Source: Streptacidiphilus pinicola
Lineage (GTDB): Bacteria > Actinomycetota > Actinomycetes > Streptomycetales > Streptomycetaceae
Length of the DNA: 64,000 nucleotides
NCBI RefSeq assembly: GCF_003258295.1
Contig: NZ_QKYN01000040.1
Coordinates: 1-64,000 of the forward strand
Direction of reading: 5' to 3'
Shown: piece after piece, positions 9,167 through 17,327 of the stretch
Numbering within the stretch: the stretch's first letter is position 1
Layout of the letters: the number at the start of each line of letters is the position of its first letter
Made by a program: the position numbers and the translations under genes
The notes under the pieces: model-generated
Seen by the model: only the letters and a program-made list of their open reading frames with translations
The model's database searches: none
What the model was told of the DNA's origin: nothing

Positions 9167-9841
9167 TCAGATGTAGCCTTCCCTCAGGGCATAGGCCACG
9201 GCGTGCGCGCGGTTCCGCAGGTGGAGCCGGGTGGTGAGCCCGTGCATCACGTTCTTGACGGTTCGTTCGGAGTACGAGAGCTTGCTGGCGATTTCCCCGG
9301 TGTCCATTCCCTCGGCGACCAGCCTCACCACGTCGACCTCGCGCGGCGCCAGACCGTGCACGGGGGCGTCGGACGAACCGGGGGCGCCGCGCTGCATCGT
9401 GCCCACCTGGGTCATCAGCCGGCCCAACAGGTCCGCCGGAAGGTCGCCGTCGCCGCGGGAGGCGGCCACGACCGCCTGGTGCAGCCGGTGGCCGGTGGCC
9501 TCACGACGCCAGACGATGGCGCCGACCCCGCACTCGATCACCTGGAGCAGCTCGGCCTCGCGGACCGTGGCCGCGACCAGGACGGCACGGGTGCCGTCGG
9601 TGCGCGCGAGACGGCGCAACGAGGAGAGCGTGGGCTCGTCCGGCGCCTCGGCCACCAACACCGCGACCGCACCGGCCCGGCCCGAGACGGTGTCGACCAG
9701 ATCGACCCCCGGCTGCGGACGCAGCTGGCTGCGCACCCCGGCGAGCGAGATCGGGTCGTCGGCGTACACGGCGACGGGGATGGCGCCGGACGGCACGGCG
9801 CCGACGACCTCCGTCGACCCGGAACACGTGCGCACCACCAT
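9167..9841 (-). CDS. LuxR-family response-regulator-like protein lacking a receiver aspartate
   Basis: A 224-residue protein. The N-terminal half resembles a receiver domain, with an acidic pair at residues 28-29 (AVYADDPISLAG), but the strand that should carry the phosphoacceptor reads VLVAEAP (about 62-67), with no Asp. The C-terminal 60 residues are a LuxR-type helix-turn-helix (LAPREVDVVRLVAEGM; SERTVKNVMHGLTTRL). ATG at 9841 is chosen; the longer upstream open frame lacks a better start. It lies in line with the CIS genes, 134 bases upstream of DUF4255, so it is a likely regulator of that operon that works without phosphorylation. Confidence 0.8.
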   Translation of the reverse strand: MVVRTCSGSTEVVGAVPSGAIPVAVYADDPISLAGVRSQLRPQPGVDLVDTVSGRAGAVAVLVAEAPDEPTLSSLRRLARTDGTRAVLVAATVREAELLQVIECGVGAIVWRREATGHRLHQAVVAASRGDGDLPADLLGRLMTQVGTMQRGAPGSSDAPVHGLAPREVDVVRLVAEGMDTGEIASKLSYSERTVKNVMHGLTTRLHLRNRAHAVAYALREGYI

Positions 9842-9980
9842 GACCCACCATCCCCACTTTCCAGGCCTGTTGACCGATGTGTGACAAAGTCGACCCGATG
9901 GAACCAAGCCTCCGTTGAACCGAACCACCTCCGCAATCGTGGGTTACCACGGGATGCGCCACGAGCGCGTCCGGGACGAA

Positions 9981-10040
9981 CACCACGAGGGGCACCACGA
10001 CAGACACCACGAGACGCACCACGAGAGGCACCACGACACC
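9981..10040. repeat. Five tandem 12-bp repeats, CACCACGASNNN
   Basis: Five consecutive 12-base units each begin CACCACGA and differ only in the last four positions. They lie 33 bases upstream of the chosen start of the large LuxR regulator and 140 bases upstream of the divergent small LuxR gene. The repeat is in frame with the downstream gene, so if translation began earlier it would encode a His-His-acidic repeat. It could equally be a cluster of protein-binding sites between two divergent regulators. Confidence 0.85.
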
Positions 10041-10073
10041 CAAGACCACTGTCCGGACATCCAGGGGGATCCG

Positions 10074-13010
10074 ATGACCTCGACCTGCAAGCACCTCGGC
10101 GACGGGCCGCTGTGCGAACGTGAGGACGCCCTGCGCCTGGTGGCCTTGGAGGCCCGCCGTGCGCGGGCCGGTTCCGGGCGACTGGTGCTGCTGCGCGGCG
10201 CCACCGGCACGGGGCGCAGCGCGCTGCTGGAGACCGTCGCGGCGAACGGCGCCGCGCAGGGGCTGCGGGTGCTGCGCGCCCGCTGCTCCGCCGAGCGCTC
10301 CGACACCGCGTTCGGCGCGCTGCGCCACCTGCTGGACCTGGAACGCACCACGACCACGGCGCTGACCGCGACCACGCGGACGGACGGGGCCGACGGCCGG
10401 GCGGCCGACGCCCCGGGGGCCGGTGCGCGGATGCACGCCCCGGGGATCGCCGACCGGCTCTGGCGGCTGCTGCGCGACCGCGCGGCCGAGGCGCCGCTGC
10501 TGCTGGCCGTGGACGACGTCCATCTCGCCGACGCGGCCTCGCGGCGGTTCCTCACCGAGGCGGCCCGGCGGCTGGACACGCTGCCGCTGCTGATCGTGGC
10601 CACCGAGCGCGGCCAGTACGACATCGCCACGCCCGTGCCCGGGCTCGCGCACACCCTCTCGCCGACGCTGGTCCGCAGCCACGTCCTCGCGCCGCTCAGC
10701 CGGCGGGCCGCGGAGGCGATGGTGCGCGACCACCTCGGCGAGCAGACGACCGACGCCCGGGTGGACGGCTGCCTGCGGGCCAGCGCCGGCAACCCGCTGC
10801 TACTGCGCGCCCTGCTCGAGGACCTGAGCGCGGGTCCGGTCGAGGGGCCCGCCCCGGCGGCCTTCCCGGAGCGCTGCGCCGACCTCTACCCCGGCGCCTA
10901 TCCGGCCGCCGTCGCCTGGTGGTTGGAGAGCGCGGGACCGGAGACCGCGGCCGTGGCACGCGCGTTGGCCGACCTCACCCAGGTGGGGTTGGCGGGCGGC
11001 CTGGAGGACGCGTCCGGTGACGTCGATTTAGTCGCCCGTGTGGCCGGGGCCGATCCGGCGCGGGCGGCGGGCTGGATGACCGCCATGGTGCGGCTGGGTC
11101 TGCTCCGCGAGGACGGCGAGCGCGGCGCGGTGCGCTTCGCCCACCCGCTGCTCGGCGACGCCGTGCTGGACGGCTGGCGACCCGCCGACCGGCAGGCGGC
11201 CCACCACCAGGCCGCCGCCTTCCGGCAGCGCCGGGGCGACCCGGCCGAGGCGGTCGCCGCCCACCTGCTGCGTACCCCCGCCGCGGGCGCCGGCTGGGCG
11301 GTGGACTCGCTGCGGGACGCGGCCGCGTCGGCCGTGCGCACCGGTCGGACCTCCGACGCCGTCGCGCTGCTGCGCCGCGCGCTGGAGGAGCCCGTCTCCC
11401 GCGCGCGCCGAGCCGAAGTGCTCACCGAACTCGGTTCGTTGGAGCTCGCCTCGCTGTGCGGCACCGGGATACCCCGGCTGACCGAGGCGCTGCGCCTGCG
11501 GGAGGAACCGCGGGAACGCGCCCAGGCCACGGTGGCGTTGGGCCTCGCGCTGGCCCGGCGCGGCGACGCGCACGCCGGCGTCGCCCTGCTCCACGACCTG
11601 GACGCCGACGGGACCTTGGCCGACCACCCGGTGCTGACCCGCACCGTCCGGCTGGCCTCGGCGCTGCTGTCCGACCACGACCAGGAGGTGCGCCGCCAGG
11701 TCTACGAGGAGCTGCGCGAGACCGCCGAGCGGGCCCCGTCCCGAATCGGCGCGGCCGAGCGGGCGCTGTTGGTCCGTCATGACGCGACCGCCGGTCTGGT
11801 CTCCGCCGAGGAGGCCATGCGGCGGGTCCGCGCTCTCCTCTCGTCCGGCGAGGAAGCCCCGCTGATGCCGTATCTGCTGGGCACGGCCGCCGCCGTCGCC
11901 CAGTGGGCGGACGAACTCGACGAGGCCGAGCGGCTGGTGCGGCAGAGCATGACGGCGTTCCGGCTGCCCGCGCTCCATCCGATGCACCAGTCCCTGCGCA
12001 ACACGCAGTGGGACATCACCGCGGCGCGCGGCGGGCACGCCCGGCTGCTGGCCGAGTTCGAGCGCCGCGACGGCGCGCCGCACCGACCGGGCAACCTGAC
12101 GGCGCACGTCCTGCTCGCGCTGGTGGCCACCGGCCGCGCGGCCGAGGCCGAACGGCTCGCCGCCGCAGTCGACGTCCAGGACGCCCACGACACGTGGGAG
12201 TTGAACCGCTTCCTGTATGCCAGGGGCGTGGTGCGCGCGGCCTCGGGCCGGCTGCAGGCCGCGGTCGACGACTTCCTGGAGTCCGGCCGCAGGCAGCAGA
12301 CCCGCGACGTGCTCAGCCCCGTGGTGACGCCGTGGCGCTCCGCGGCCGCCGAGTGCCTGCTCCTCCTCGGCTCACCGGAGACCGCGTTGCCGCTCGCCGA
12401 GGAGGAGTACCGACTCGCGGCGGTCTGGGGTACCCCGCGGGTGCTCGGCCGCGCGCTGCGCGTGCTCGGCGCGGCGGCCAACGGCCGGCGCGGCCTGGAG
12501 CTGACCGCTCGGGCCGTCGAGACGCTGCGCGGCGCCGGCGGGCAGCCGGGGCTGACCTCCGAGCTGGCGGCCGCGTTGATCGCCCAGGGCCGCCGCCTCA
12601 CGACCGCCGGGCAGCGCCTGCAGGCCCGCGCGCTGCTCCGCGAGGCCGCGGCCGTCGCCGAACGCGAGGGCGCCGTAAGGCTGCTGGACCAGGCGGAGCA
12701 GGCGCTGCGCACCGGCAGCCCCAGGCTCCGGTCGACCCGCCACAGCGGTGTGGACGCGCTGACCGAGAGCGAGCTGCGCATCGCCCGCCTCGCGGCCGAC
12801 GGCCGCACCAACACCGAGATCGCCGCGCTGCTGCACCTGGCCCGGCGCACCGTGGAGACCCACCTGACCAGCACCTACCGCAAGCTGAACATCCGCGGCC
12901 GCAGCGAACTGCCCACGGCGCTCGACGCCGCCCCGCCCTCCCGCCTCACGCTGCGCACCGTCCCCGCCCCGCCCGCGACGCCGGCCGCACCCCGGGCCGA
13001 CGCCGGGTGA
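10074..13010 (+). CDS. LAL-type large ATP-binding LuxR transcriptional regulator
   Basis: A 978-residue protein. Walker A GATGTGRS is near residue 42 and Walker B LLLAVDDVHLAD near 143. A long TPR-like helical middle is followed by a C-terminal LuxR helix-turn-helix near 896-948 (LTESELRIARLAADG; RRTVETHLTSTYRKL). The ATG at 10074 has AGGGGG 8 bases before it; an upstream open frame through the His repeat has no comparable site. LAL regulators activate transcription after sensing a ligand through the ATPase and repeat domains. It is divergent from the small LuxR gene, and a large regulator at this position is characteristic of Streptomyces injection loci, so the two probably control the CIS. 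Confidence 0.85.
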   Translation: MTSTCKHLGDGPLCEREDALRLVALEARRARAGSGRLVLLRGATGTGRSALLETVAANGAAQGLRVLRARCSAERSDTAFGALRHLLDLERTTTTALTATTRTDGADGRAADAPGAGARMHAPGIADRLWRLLRDRAAEAPLLLAVDDVHLADAASRRFLTEAARRLDTLPLLIVATERGQYDIATPVPGLAHTLSPTLVRSHVLAPLSRRAAEAMVRDHLGEQTTDARVDGCLRASAGNPLLLRALLEDLSAGPVEGPAPAAFPERCADLYPGAYPAAVAWWLESAGPETAAVARALADLTQVGLAGGLEDASGDVDLVARVAGADPARAAGWMTAMVRLGLLREDGERGAVRFAHPLLGDAVLDGWRPADRQAAHHQAAAFRQRRGDPAEAVAAHLLRTPAAGAGWAVDSLRDAAASAVRTGRTSDAVALLRRALEEPVSRARRAEVLTELGSLELASLCGTGIPRLTEALRLREEPRERAQATVALGLALARRGDAHAGVALLHDLDADGTLADHPVLTRTVRLASALLSDHDQEVRRQVYEELRETAERAPSRIGAAERALLVRHDATAGLVSAEEAMRRVRALLSSGEEAPLMPYLLGTAAAVAQWADELDEAERLVRQSMTAFRLPALHPMHQSLRNTQWDITAARGGHARLLAEFERRDGAPHRPGNLTAHVLLALVATGRAAEAERLAAAVDVQDAHDTWELNRFLYARGVVRAASGRLQAAVDDFLESGRRQQTRDVLSPVVTPWRSAAAECLLLLGSPETALPLAEEEYRLAAVWGTPRVLGRALRVLGAAANGRRGLELTARAVETLRGAGGQPGLTSELAAALIAQGRRLTTAGQRLQARALLREAAAVAEREGAVRLLDQAEQALRTGSPRLRSTRHSGVDALTESELRIARLAADGRTNTEIAALLHLARRTVETHLTSTYRKLNIRGRSELPTALDAAPPSRLTLRTVPAPPATPAAPRADAG

Positions 13011-13029
13011 GGGCGCGCGGACGGCGCGG

Positions 13030-13410
13030 CTACTCCCCCGCGTCGGCGCTCACGGCACCGGCCGAGTCGATGTTCTCCTCCACCCAGGTGCGCAGCGCGT
13101 TCAGCGGGACGGCCGCGCTCTTGCCGAGGGCGGTGAGCGCGTACTCGACGTGCAGCGGAACGGCCGGGTAGACGGTGCGGTCGACCAGGCCGAAGTCCTC
13201 CAGCCGGCGCAGGGTCTGGGTCAGCACCTTGGGGCTGATGCCCTGGAGCCTGCGCTGCAGCGCCCCGAAGCGCTGCGGTCCCTCCTCCAGCGCTCCCACG
13301 GCGAGCGTGGACCACTTGTTGGCCAACAGGTCCAGCAGCGCCCGGCAGGGGCACTGGGCGGCGTAGACGTCGTGGTGCGCGTGGCGGCCGGTCGGGCAGT
13401 TGGTGGCCAT
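13030..13410 (-). CDS. HxlR-family transcriptional regulator
   Basis: A 126-residue winged-helix protein with the HxlR pattern: CPCRALLDLLANKWSTLAVG, then RFGALQRRLQGISPKVLTQT and a wing ending VEYALTALG. Two Cys residues near the N terminus (CPC) fit the redox- or electrophile-sensing members of the family. ATG at 13410 is preferred because GAGGAG lies 8 bases upstream; a GTG three codons earlier is too close to that site. It is divergent from the quinone oxidoreductase gene across a 138-base region with two overlapping palindromes, the common layout of a repressor and its target. Confidence 0.85.
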   Translation of the reverse strand: MATNCPTGRHAHHDVYAAQCPCRALLDLLANKWSTLAVGALEEGPQRFGALQRRLQGISPKVLTQTLRRLEDFGLVDRTVYPAVPLHVEYALTALGKSAAVPLNALRTWVEENIDSAGAVSADAGE

Positions 13411-13431
13411 GTAGAACACTCCTCACCTGGA

Positions 13432-13460
13432 TACTTCCCAAGAGGAAGTAGCTCCTCTTG
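13432..13460. promoter_or_regulatory. Two overlapping palindromes, probable HxlR operator
   Basis: TACTTCC (13432-13438) and GGAAGTA (13444-13450) form a perfect 7-base inverted repeat with a 5-base spacer. CAAGAGGA (13439-13446) and TCCTCTTG (13453-13460) form a perfect 8-base repeat with a 6-base spacer, interleaved with the first. Both lie between the divergent hxlR and oxidoreductase genes, close to the hxlR start. Confidence 0.65.
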
Positions 13461-13548
13461 CGGGTAACTACACCCGCGGACCTAGCTTCATTCCCGTCAG
13501 CGCGGAGCGCCCGAGGCCTCCGCACCAGGCCTTCTCAGGGGATGAGCC

Positions 13549-14523
13549 ATGTCCGAACAGCAGTCGACGATGCGCGCGGTGGTCCAGGACTCCTTCGGCG
13601 GACCGGAGGTGCTCCGGGTGGAGCGGGTGCCACGGCCGGAGCCGCTGCCGACCGAGGTGCTGGTGCGTGTGCACGCCGCCGGCGTGAACCCGGTGGACTG
13701 GAAGACCCGGTCCGGCAGCGGGATGGCCGGGGTGCTCGGGGAGCCGCCGTTCGTCCTGGGCTGGGACGTCTCCGGCGTGGTGGAGGCCGTCGGCTTCGGC
13801 GTCACCACCCTCGCCGTGGGCGACGAGGTCTACGGGATGCCGTGGTTCCCGCGCGCGGCCGGCGGCTACGCCGAGTACGTCACCGCGCCCGCCCGGCAGT
13901 TCGCCCGCAAGCCGGCCACGGTGACGCACGAGCAGGCCGCGGCGGTGCCGCTCGCGGCGCTGACGGCGTGGCAGGCGCTGGTGGACACCGCCGACGTCCG
14001 GCCCGGGCAGCGGGTGCTGATCCACGCCGCCGCCGGCGGCGTGGGACACCTGGCGGTGCAGTTCGCCCGGCACCTGGGCGCGTCCGTGGTCGCCACGGCG
14101 AGCCCGGGGCGCCACGCGTGGCTCAAGGAGCTGGGCGCGGACGAGACGATCGACTACACCGCCGTCCGCTTCGAGGACGCCGTGCGGGACGTCGACGTCG
14201 TCATCGACCTGGTCGGCGACGCCCACGGCGAGACCTCGCGGCGCTCGCTGCGGGTGCTTCGCCAGGACGGCCTGCTGGTGGCGATCCCGGCCGGGGTCTC
14301 CCCCGAGCTGGCCGAGGCCGCGGCAGTGGCGAGGGCCCGGGTCACCCCGTTCCTGGTCGAGCCGGACGGCCCGGCGCTGACCACGATCGCCGAGCTGATC
14401 GACGCGGGCCAGGTCGTGGTCGAGGTCGAGGAGTCCTTCCCGCTGGAGCGGGCCGCCGAGGCCCACGCCCGTGGCGAGCAGGGCCGCACCCGCGGCAAGC
14501 TCGTCCTGCGCACCATGGACTGA
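13549..14523 (+). CDS. NADP-dependent quinone oxidoreductase (MDR superfamily)
   Basis: A 324-residue medium-chain dehydrogenase/reductase without the zinc ligands. The N-terminal catalytic domain has HAAGVNPVDWKTRSG and LGWDVSGVVEAVG, and the nucleotide-binding AAAGGVGHLAVQFARHLGA is near residues 160-180, as in the QOR/zeta-crystallin branch. The usual reaction is NADPH-dependent reduction of quinones or alpha,beta-unsaturated carbonyls. Position opposite an HxlR regulator suggests induction by quinones or other electrophiles. The substrate cannot be read from the sequence. Confidence 0.88.
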   Translation: MSEQQSTMRAVVQDSFGGPEVLRVERVPRPEPLPTEVLVRVHAAGVNPVDWKTRSGSGMAGVLGEPPFVLGWDVSGVVEAVGFGVTTLAVGDEVYGMPWFPRAAGGYAEYVTAPARQFARKPATVTHEQAAAVPLAALTAWQALVDTADVRPGQRVLIHAAAGGVGHLAVQFARHLGASVVATASPGRHAWLKELGADETIDYTAVRFEDAVRDVDVVIDLVGDAHGETSRRSLRVLRQDGLLVAIPAGVSPELAEAAAVARARVTPFLVEPDGPALTTIAELIDAGQVVVEVEESFPLERAAEAHARGEQGRTRGKLVLRTMD

Positions 14524-14590
14524 GCGCTCCGGCCGAGCGGACTGGAGCCCGGATAGGGTGGGCGAAGGCCGCTGCGAGGAGAGGGAACTG

Positions 14591-15061
14591 ATGGCACGGA
14601 GCATCGCCACCACCACCAAGGTCGAGCGTGAGGACCTGCTGGAGTTCGTCCGCCCGCGTCACCGGATGATCCTGATCACCCGGCGCGCCGACGGCACGCC
14701 GCAGGCGTCGCCGCTGACCGGCGGGGTCGACGACTCCGGCCGGATCGTCGTCTCCAGCTACCCCGAGCGGGCCAAGGTCCGCAACGCGCGGTTGCGCCCC
14801 GAGGTCAGCGTCCTGGTGCTGTCCGACGAGTGGGACGGGCCGTGGGTGCAGGTGGACGGGCGTGCCGAGGTGCTCGAGGCCGCCGAGGGGCCGGCCGCGC
14901 TCGACGCGTTCGTCGAGTACTTCCGCAACATCTCCGGAGAGCACCCGGACTGGGCGGAGTACCGCGAGGCGATGGTCGAGCAGGGCAAGGCGCTCCTCCG
15001 GATCACCCCGGAGCGCTGGGGCCCGATCGCCACCGGCGGCTTCCCCGCGCGACTCGCCTGA
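14591..15061 (+). CDS. PPOX-class F420-dependent oxidoreductase-like protein
   Basis: A 156-residue split-barrel flavin/deazaflavin protein: RHRMILITRRADGTPQASPL at the start of the barrel, then YPERAKVRNARLRPEVSVLV, WVQVDGRAEVLE and the helical ISGEHPDWAEYREAMVEQ. These fit the PPOX class F420-binding subfamily common in actinomycetes. ATG at 14591 follows GAGGAGAGGG. It starts 67 bases after the oxidoreductase gene in the same direction and may share its transcript. Confidence 0.85.
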   Translation: MARSIATTTKVEREDLLEFVRPRHRMILITRRADGTPQASPLTGGVDDSGRIVVSSYPERAKVRNARLRPEVSVLVLSDEWDGPWVQVDGRAEVLEAAEGPAALDAFVEYFRNISGEHPDWAEYREAMVEQGKALLRITPERWGPIATGGFPARLA

Positions 15062-15078
15062 CGGGGCCGCGAGGACGG

Positions 15079-16020
15079 TCAGGCCAGGACGCGCACCGGG
15101 GCTCCGGCGGCCCAGGCCGCGATGTCCTCGACCGCGTCGCGGTAGAAGACCTCGAACAGGTCCCTGGTCACGTAGCCGACGTGCGGGGTCAGCAGCGCGT
15201 TCGGTGCGGAGCGGAGCGGATGCCCGGCGGGCAGCGGTTCGCGGTCGAAGACGTCCAGCGCCGCGACCGCGATCCGGCGCTGGTCCAGGGCGTCGAGCAG
15301 CGCGGCCTCGTCGACCAGCGGCCCGCGGGAGGTGTTGACCAGGATCGCGGTGGGCTTCATCAGGTGCAGCTCCTCCGCGCCGACGATGCCGCGGGTCCGC
15401 TCGCTGAGCCGCAGGTGGACGCTGAGCACGTCGGCGTGGGCGAACAGCTCCTCGCGCGACACGTACGTCACCCCCTGGGCCTGCGCATCCTCCGGGCGCA
15501 GGTTCTGGCTCCAGGCGACGGTCTCCATCCCGAAGGCCCGGCCGACCTCGGCGACCCGGCGGCCGATGACGCCGAGGCCCAGGATGCCGAGGGTGGCCCG
15601 GTTCAGGCTCGTCCCAAGCCCCACCTGCCAGCCGCCGCTCCGCACCGAGGCGACGTTCTCGGGGATCAGGCGGGCCGCGGCGAGGATCAGCGCCCAGGTC
15701 AGCTCGACGGTGGGCTGGGGGAAGTACCGCGTGGCGGTGACGGTGACGCCCTGCCGCCGGGCGGCGTCGAGGTCGATGGCGGCGTTGCCGGGGCCGGTCG
15801 TGACGAGCAGCGCCAGCTTGGGCAGCCGGCTCAGGGTCGACCCCGGGAAAGGGGTCCGCTCCCGCATGGCGACCACGACCTCGTAGTCGGCCAGCGCGGC
15901 GACCACCGCCTCCTCGTCGTGGAACGGCGTGTCGAACACGTCGACCCGGGCGCCCAGCGAGTCCCAGTCCGCGAGGCTCAGGGCGACGTGCAGGTAGTCG
16001 TCGAGTACTGCGACCTTCAT
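15079..16020 (-). CDS. D-2-hydroxyacid dehydrogenase family protein
   Basis: A 313-residue NAD-dependent enzyme of the SerA/2-hydroxyacid dehydrogenase family. The Rossmann motif GLGVIG is at 148-153. The catalytic triad is visible as Arg232 (NTSRGPLVD), Glu261 (DREPLP) and His280 (TPHVGY). The family reduces 2-keto acids or oxidises D-2-hydroxy acids; the exact substrate is not evident. It is convergent with the PPOX gene (17 bases apart) and divergent from NAD kinase, so it appears to be a single-gene unit. Confidence 0.88.
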   Translation of the reverse strand: MKVAVLDDYLHVALSLADWDSLGARVDVFDTPFHDEEAVVAALADYEVVVAMRERTPFPGSTLSRLPKLALLVTTGPGNAAIDLDAARRQGVTVTATRYFPQPTVELTWALILAAARLIPENVASVRSGGWQVGLGTSLNRATLGILGLGVIGRRVAEVGRAFGMETVAWSQNLRPEDAQAQGVTYVSREELFAHADVLSVHLRLSERTRGIVGAEELHLMKPTAILVNTSRGPLVDEAALLDALDQRRIAVAALDVFDREPLPAGHPLRSAPNALLTPHVGYVTRDLFEVFYRDAVEDIAAWAAGAPVRVLA

Positions 16021-16154
16021 GGTCAGTCACCGGCTCCCGAGGTGGCTCCAGGTTGCGAAGAAGATCGTCGCACAGGTTGCCCTTCCCCCGCCGGACTGAG
16101 CCAATGGGAGAGGCGACCGCTCCCGGCCGCCGCCCGCACCGAGACGAGGTCCCC

Positions 16155-17219
16155 ATGCCGGTACAGCGCATCGGACTGGTCGTCCATCAGGGGCGCTCAG
16201 CCGCCGTGGCGGCCGCGCGATCCGTGCACGCCTGGTCCGGCGACCACGGCATTTCCTGTACCGAGATCGACGTCTGGGCGCCCGACCACGAACGCCGCTC
16301 CGGCCGCGAGGAGGCCCGCGCCGCCGGGGACCCCGACCTGGTCGTCACCCTGGGCGGGGACGGGACCTTCCTGCGCGGGGCGCGGATCGCCGTCAAGACC
16401 GGGGCCAGTGTGCTCGGCGTCGACCTGGGCAAGGTCGGCTTCCTCACCGAGGTGCCCGTCGGCGACGTCATCCGCGCCCTGGACGCCGTCCGCACGGGTG
16501 ACGCGCTGGTCGAGGAGCGGATGACGCTGACCATGCGCGCGTCCCGGCCCCCGGAGATCCCGGCCGAGCTGGAGTCGCCGCTCTGCTACGGACGCGGCCC
16601 CGCGCTGCCCCCGCCCCAGGTCCGGCCGACGACCACCGTGGGCGACGGCTGGGGAATGGCCCTGGACGTCAACGCCCTCAACGACGTCGTGGTGGAGAAG
16701 CTGAGCCGGGACCACCAAGTCTCCGCCGGCGTCTACATCGCGGGCCGGCTGCTGGCGGCCTACTCGGCGGACGCCCTCGTCGTGGCCACGCCCACCGGTT
16801 CCACCGCCTACTGCTTCGCCGCCGGGGGTCCGGTGCTCTCCCCGCACATGGACGCCGTCGTGTTCACCCCGATCGCGCCGCACATGACCTTCAACCGCAC
16901 CGTCGTGGCCGCCCCGGACGAGTCGGTCGCGCTGCGCATCCTGCCGCACTCCGGCCGGGCCGCGGTCAGCATCGACGGTCAGCTCCGCGGCGTGCTCGAC
17001 CCGGGCGACTGGGTCGGCGTCTACCGCGCCCCGCAGCGGCTCCGGCTCATCCGCCTCCAGCCCACCGACTTCTACGGCCGTCTGCGGGACCGCTTCCGCC
17101 TCACCGACGCGCCCGCCACCGCGACCGACGGCGAGTCGGCGCCCTTCTTCCGCCCCGACTCCCCCGTGCCGCCGGAGCTCGCCGGCCTCCGCCTGCCGCC
17201 TCCCGCCGCGGCCCGCTGA
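16155..17219 (+). CDS. nadK: NAD kinase
   Basis: A 354-residue protein with all the NAD kinase signatures: VTLGGDGTFLRGAR near residue 65 (ATP site GGDGT), NDVVVEK near 175 and TPTGSTAYCFAAGG near 211 (NAD site). It makes NADP+ from NAD+ and ATP or polyphosphate. ATG at 16155 follows GAGG at 6 bases. It is longer than the usual 300 residues because of a Pro-rich insert (about 135-160) and an acidic/Pro-rich C-terminal tail. Streptomycetes often hold more than one copy; this one is not in the recN neighbourhood typical of the main gene, so it may be a paralogue. Confidence 0.9.
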   Translation: MPVQRIGLVVHQGRSAAVAAARSVHAWSGDHGISCTEIDVWAPDHERRSGREEARAAGDPDLVVTLGGDGTFLRGARIAVKTGASVLGVDLGKVGFLTEVPVGDVIRALDAVRTGDALVEERMTLTMRASRPPEIPAELESPLCYGRGPALPPPQVRPTTTVGDGWGMALDVNALNDVVVEKLSRDHQVSAGVYIAGRLLAAYSADALVVATPTGSTAYCFAAGGPVLSPHMDAVVFTPIAPHMTFNRTVVAAPDESVALRILPHSGRAAVSIDGQLRGVLDPGDWVGVYRAPQRLRLIRLQPTDFYGRLRDRFRLTDAPATATDGESAPFFRPDSPVPPELAGLRLPPPAAAR

Positions 17220-17327
17220 GGCGACACCGAGGTCTGCCCGATTTCCTGTCCGCGGGACTCTCCGGCCGAGCGCCCTCCCGCTCCTACGGTGGCGGTGCCT
17301 CACATGGTCACGCCGCTGGGAGAGTCG

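Noticed and set aside
9915-10073. N-terminal extension of the LAL regulator through the His-His repeat
   Set aside because: No Shine-Dalgarno precedes the upstream TTG or ATG, whereas ATG 10074 has AGGGGG at the right distance and begins the conserved part. Kept only as a repeat finding.
15056-15083. GCCTGAC/GTCAGGC repeat between the convergent PPOX and dehydrogenase genes
   Set aside because: Only 7 base pairs with a 14-base loop, partly inside coding sequence; too weak to call a terminator.
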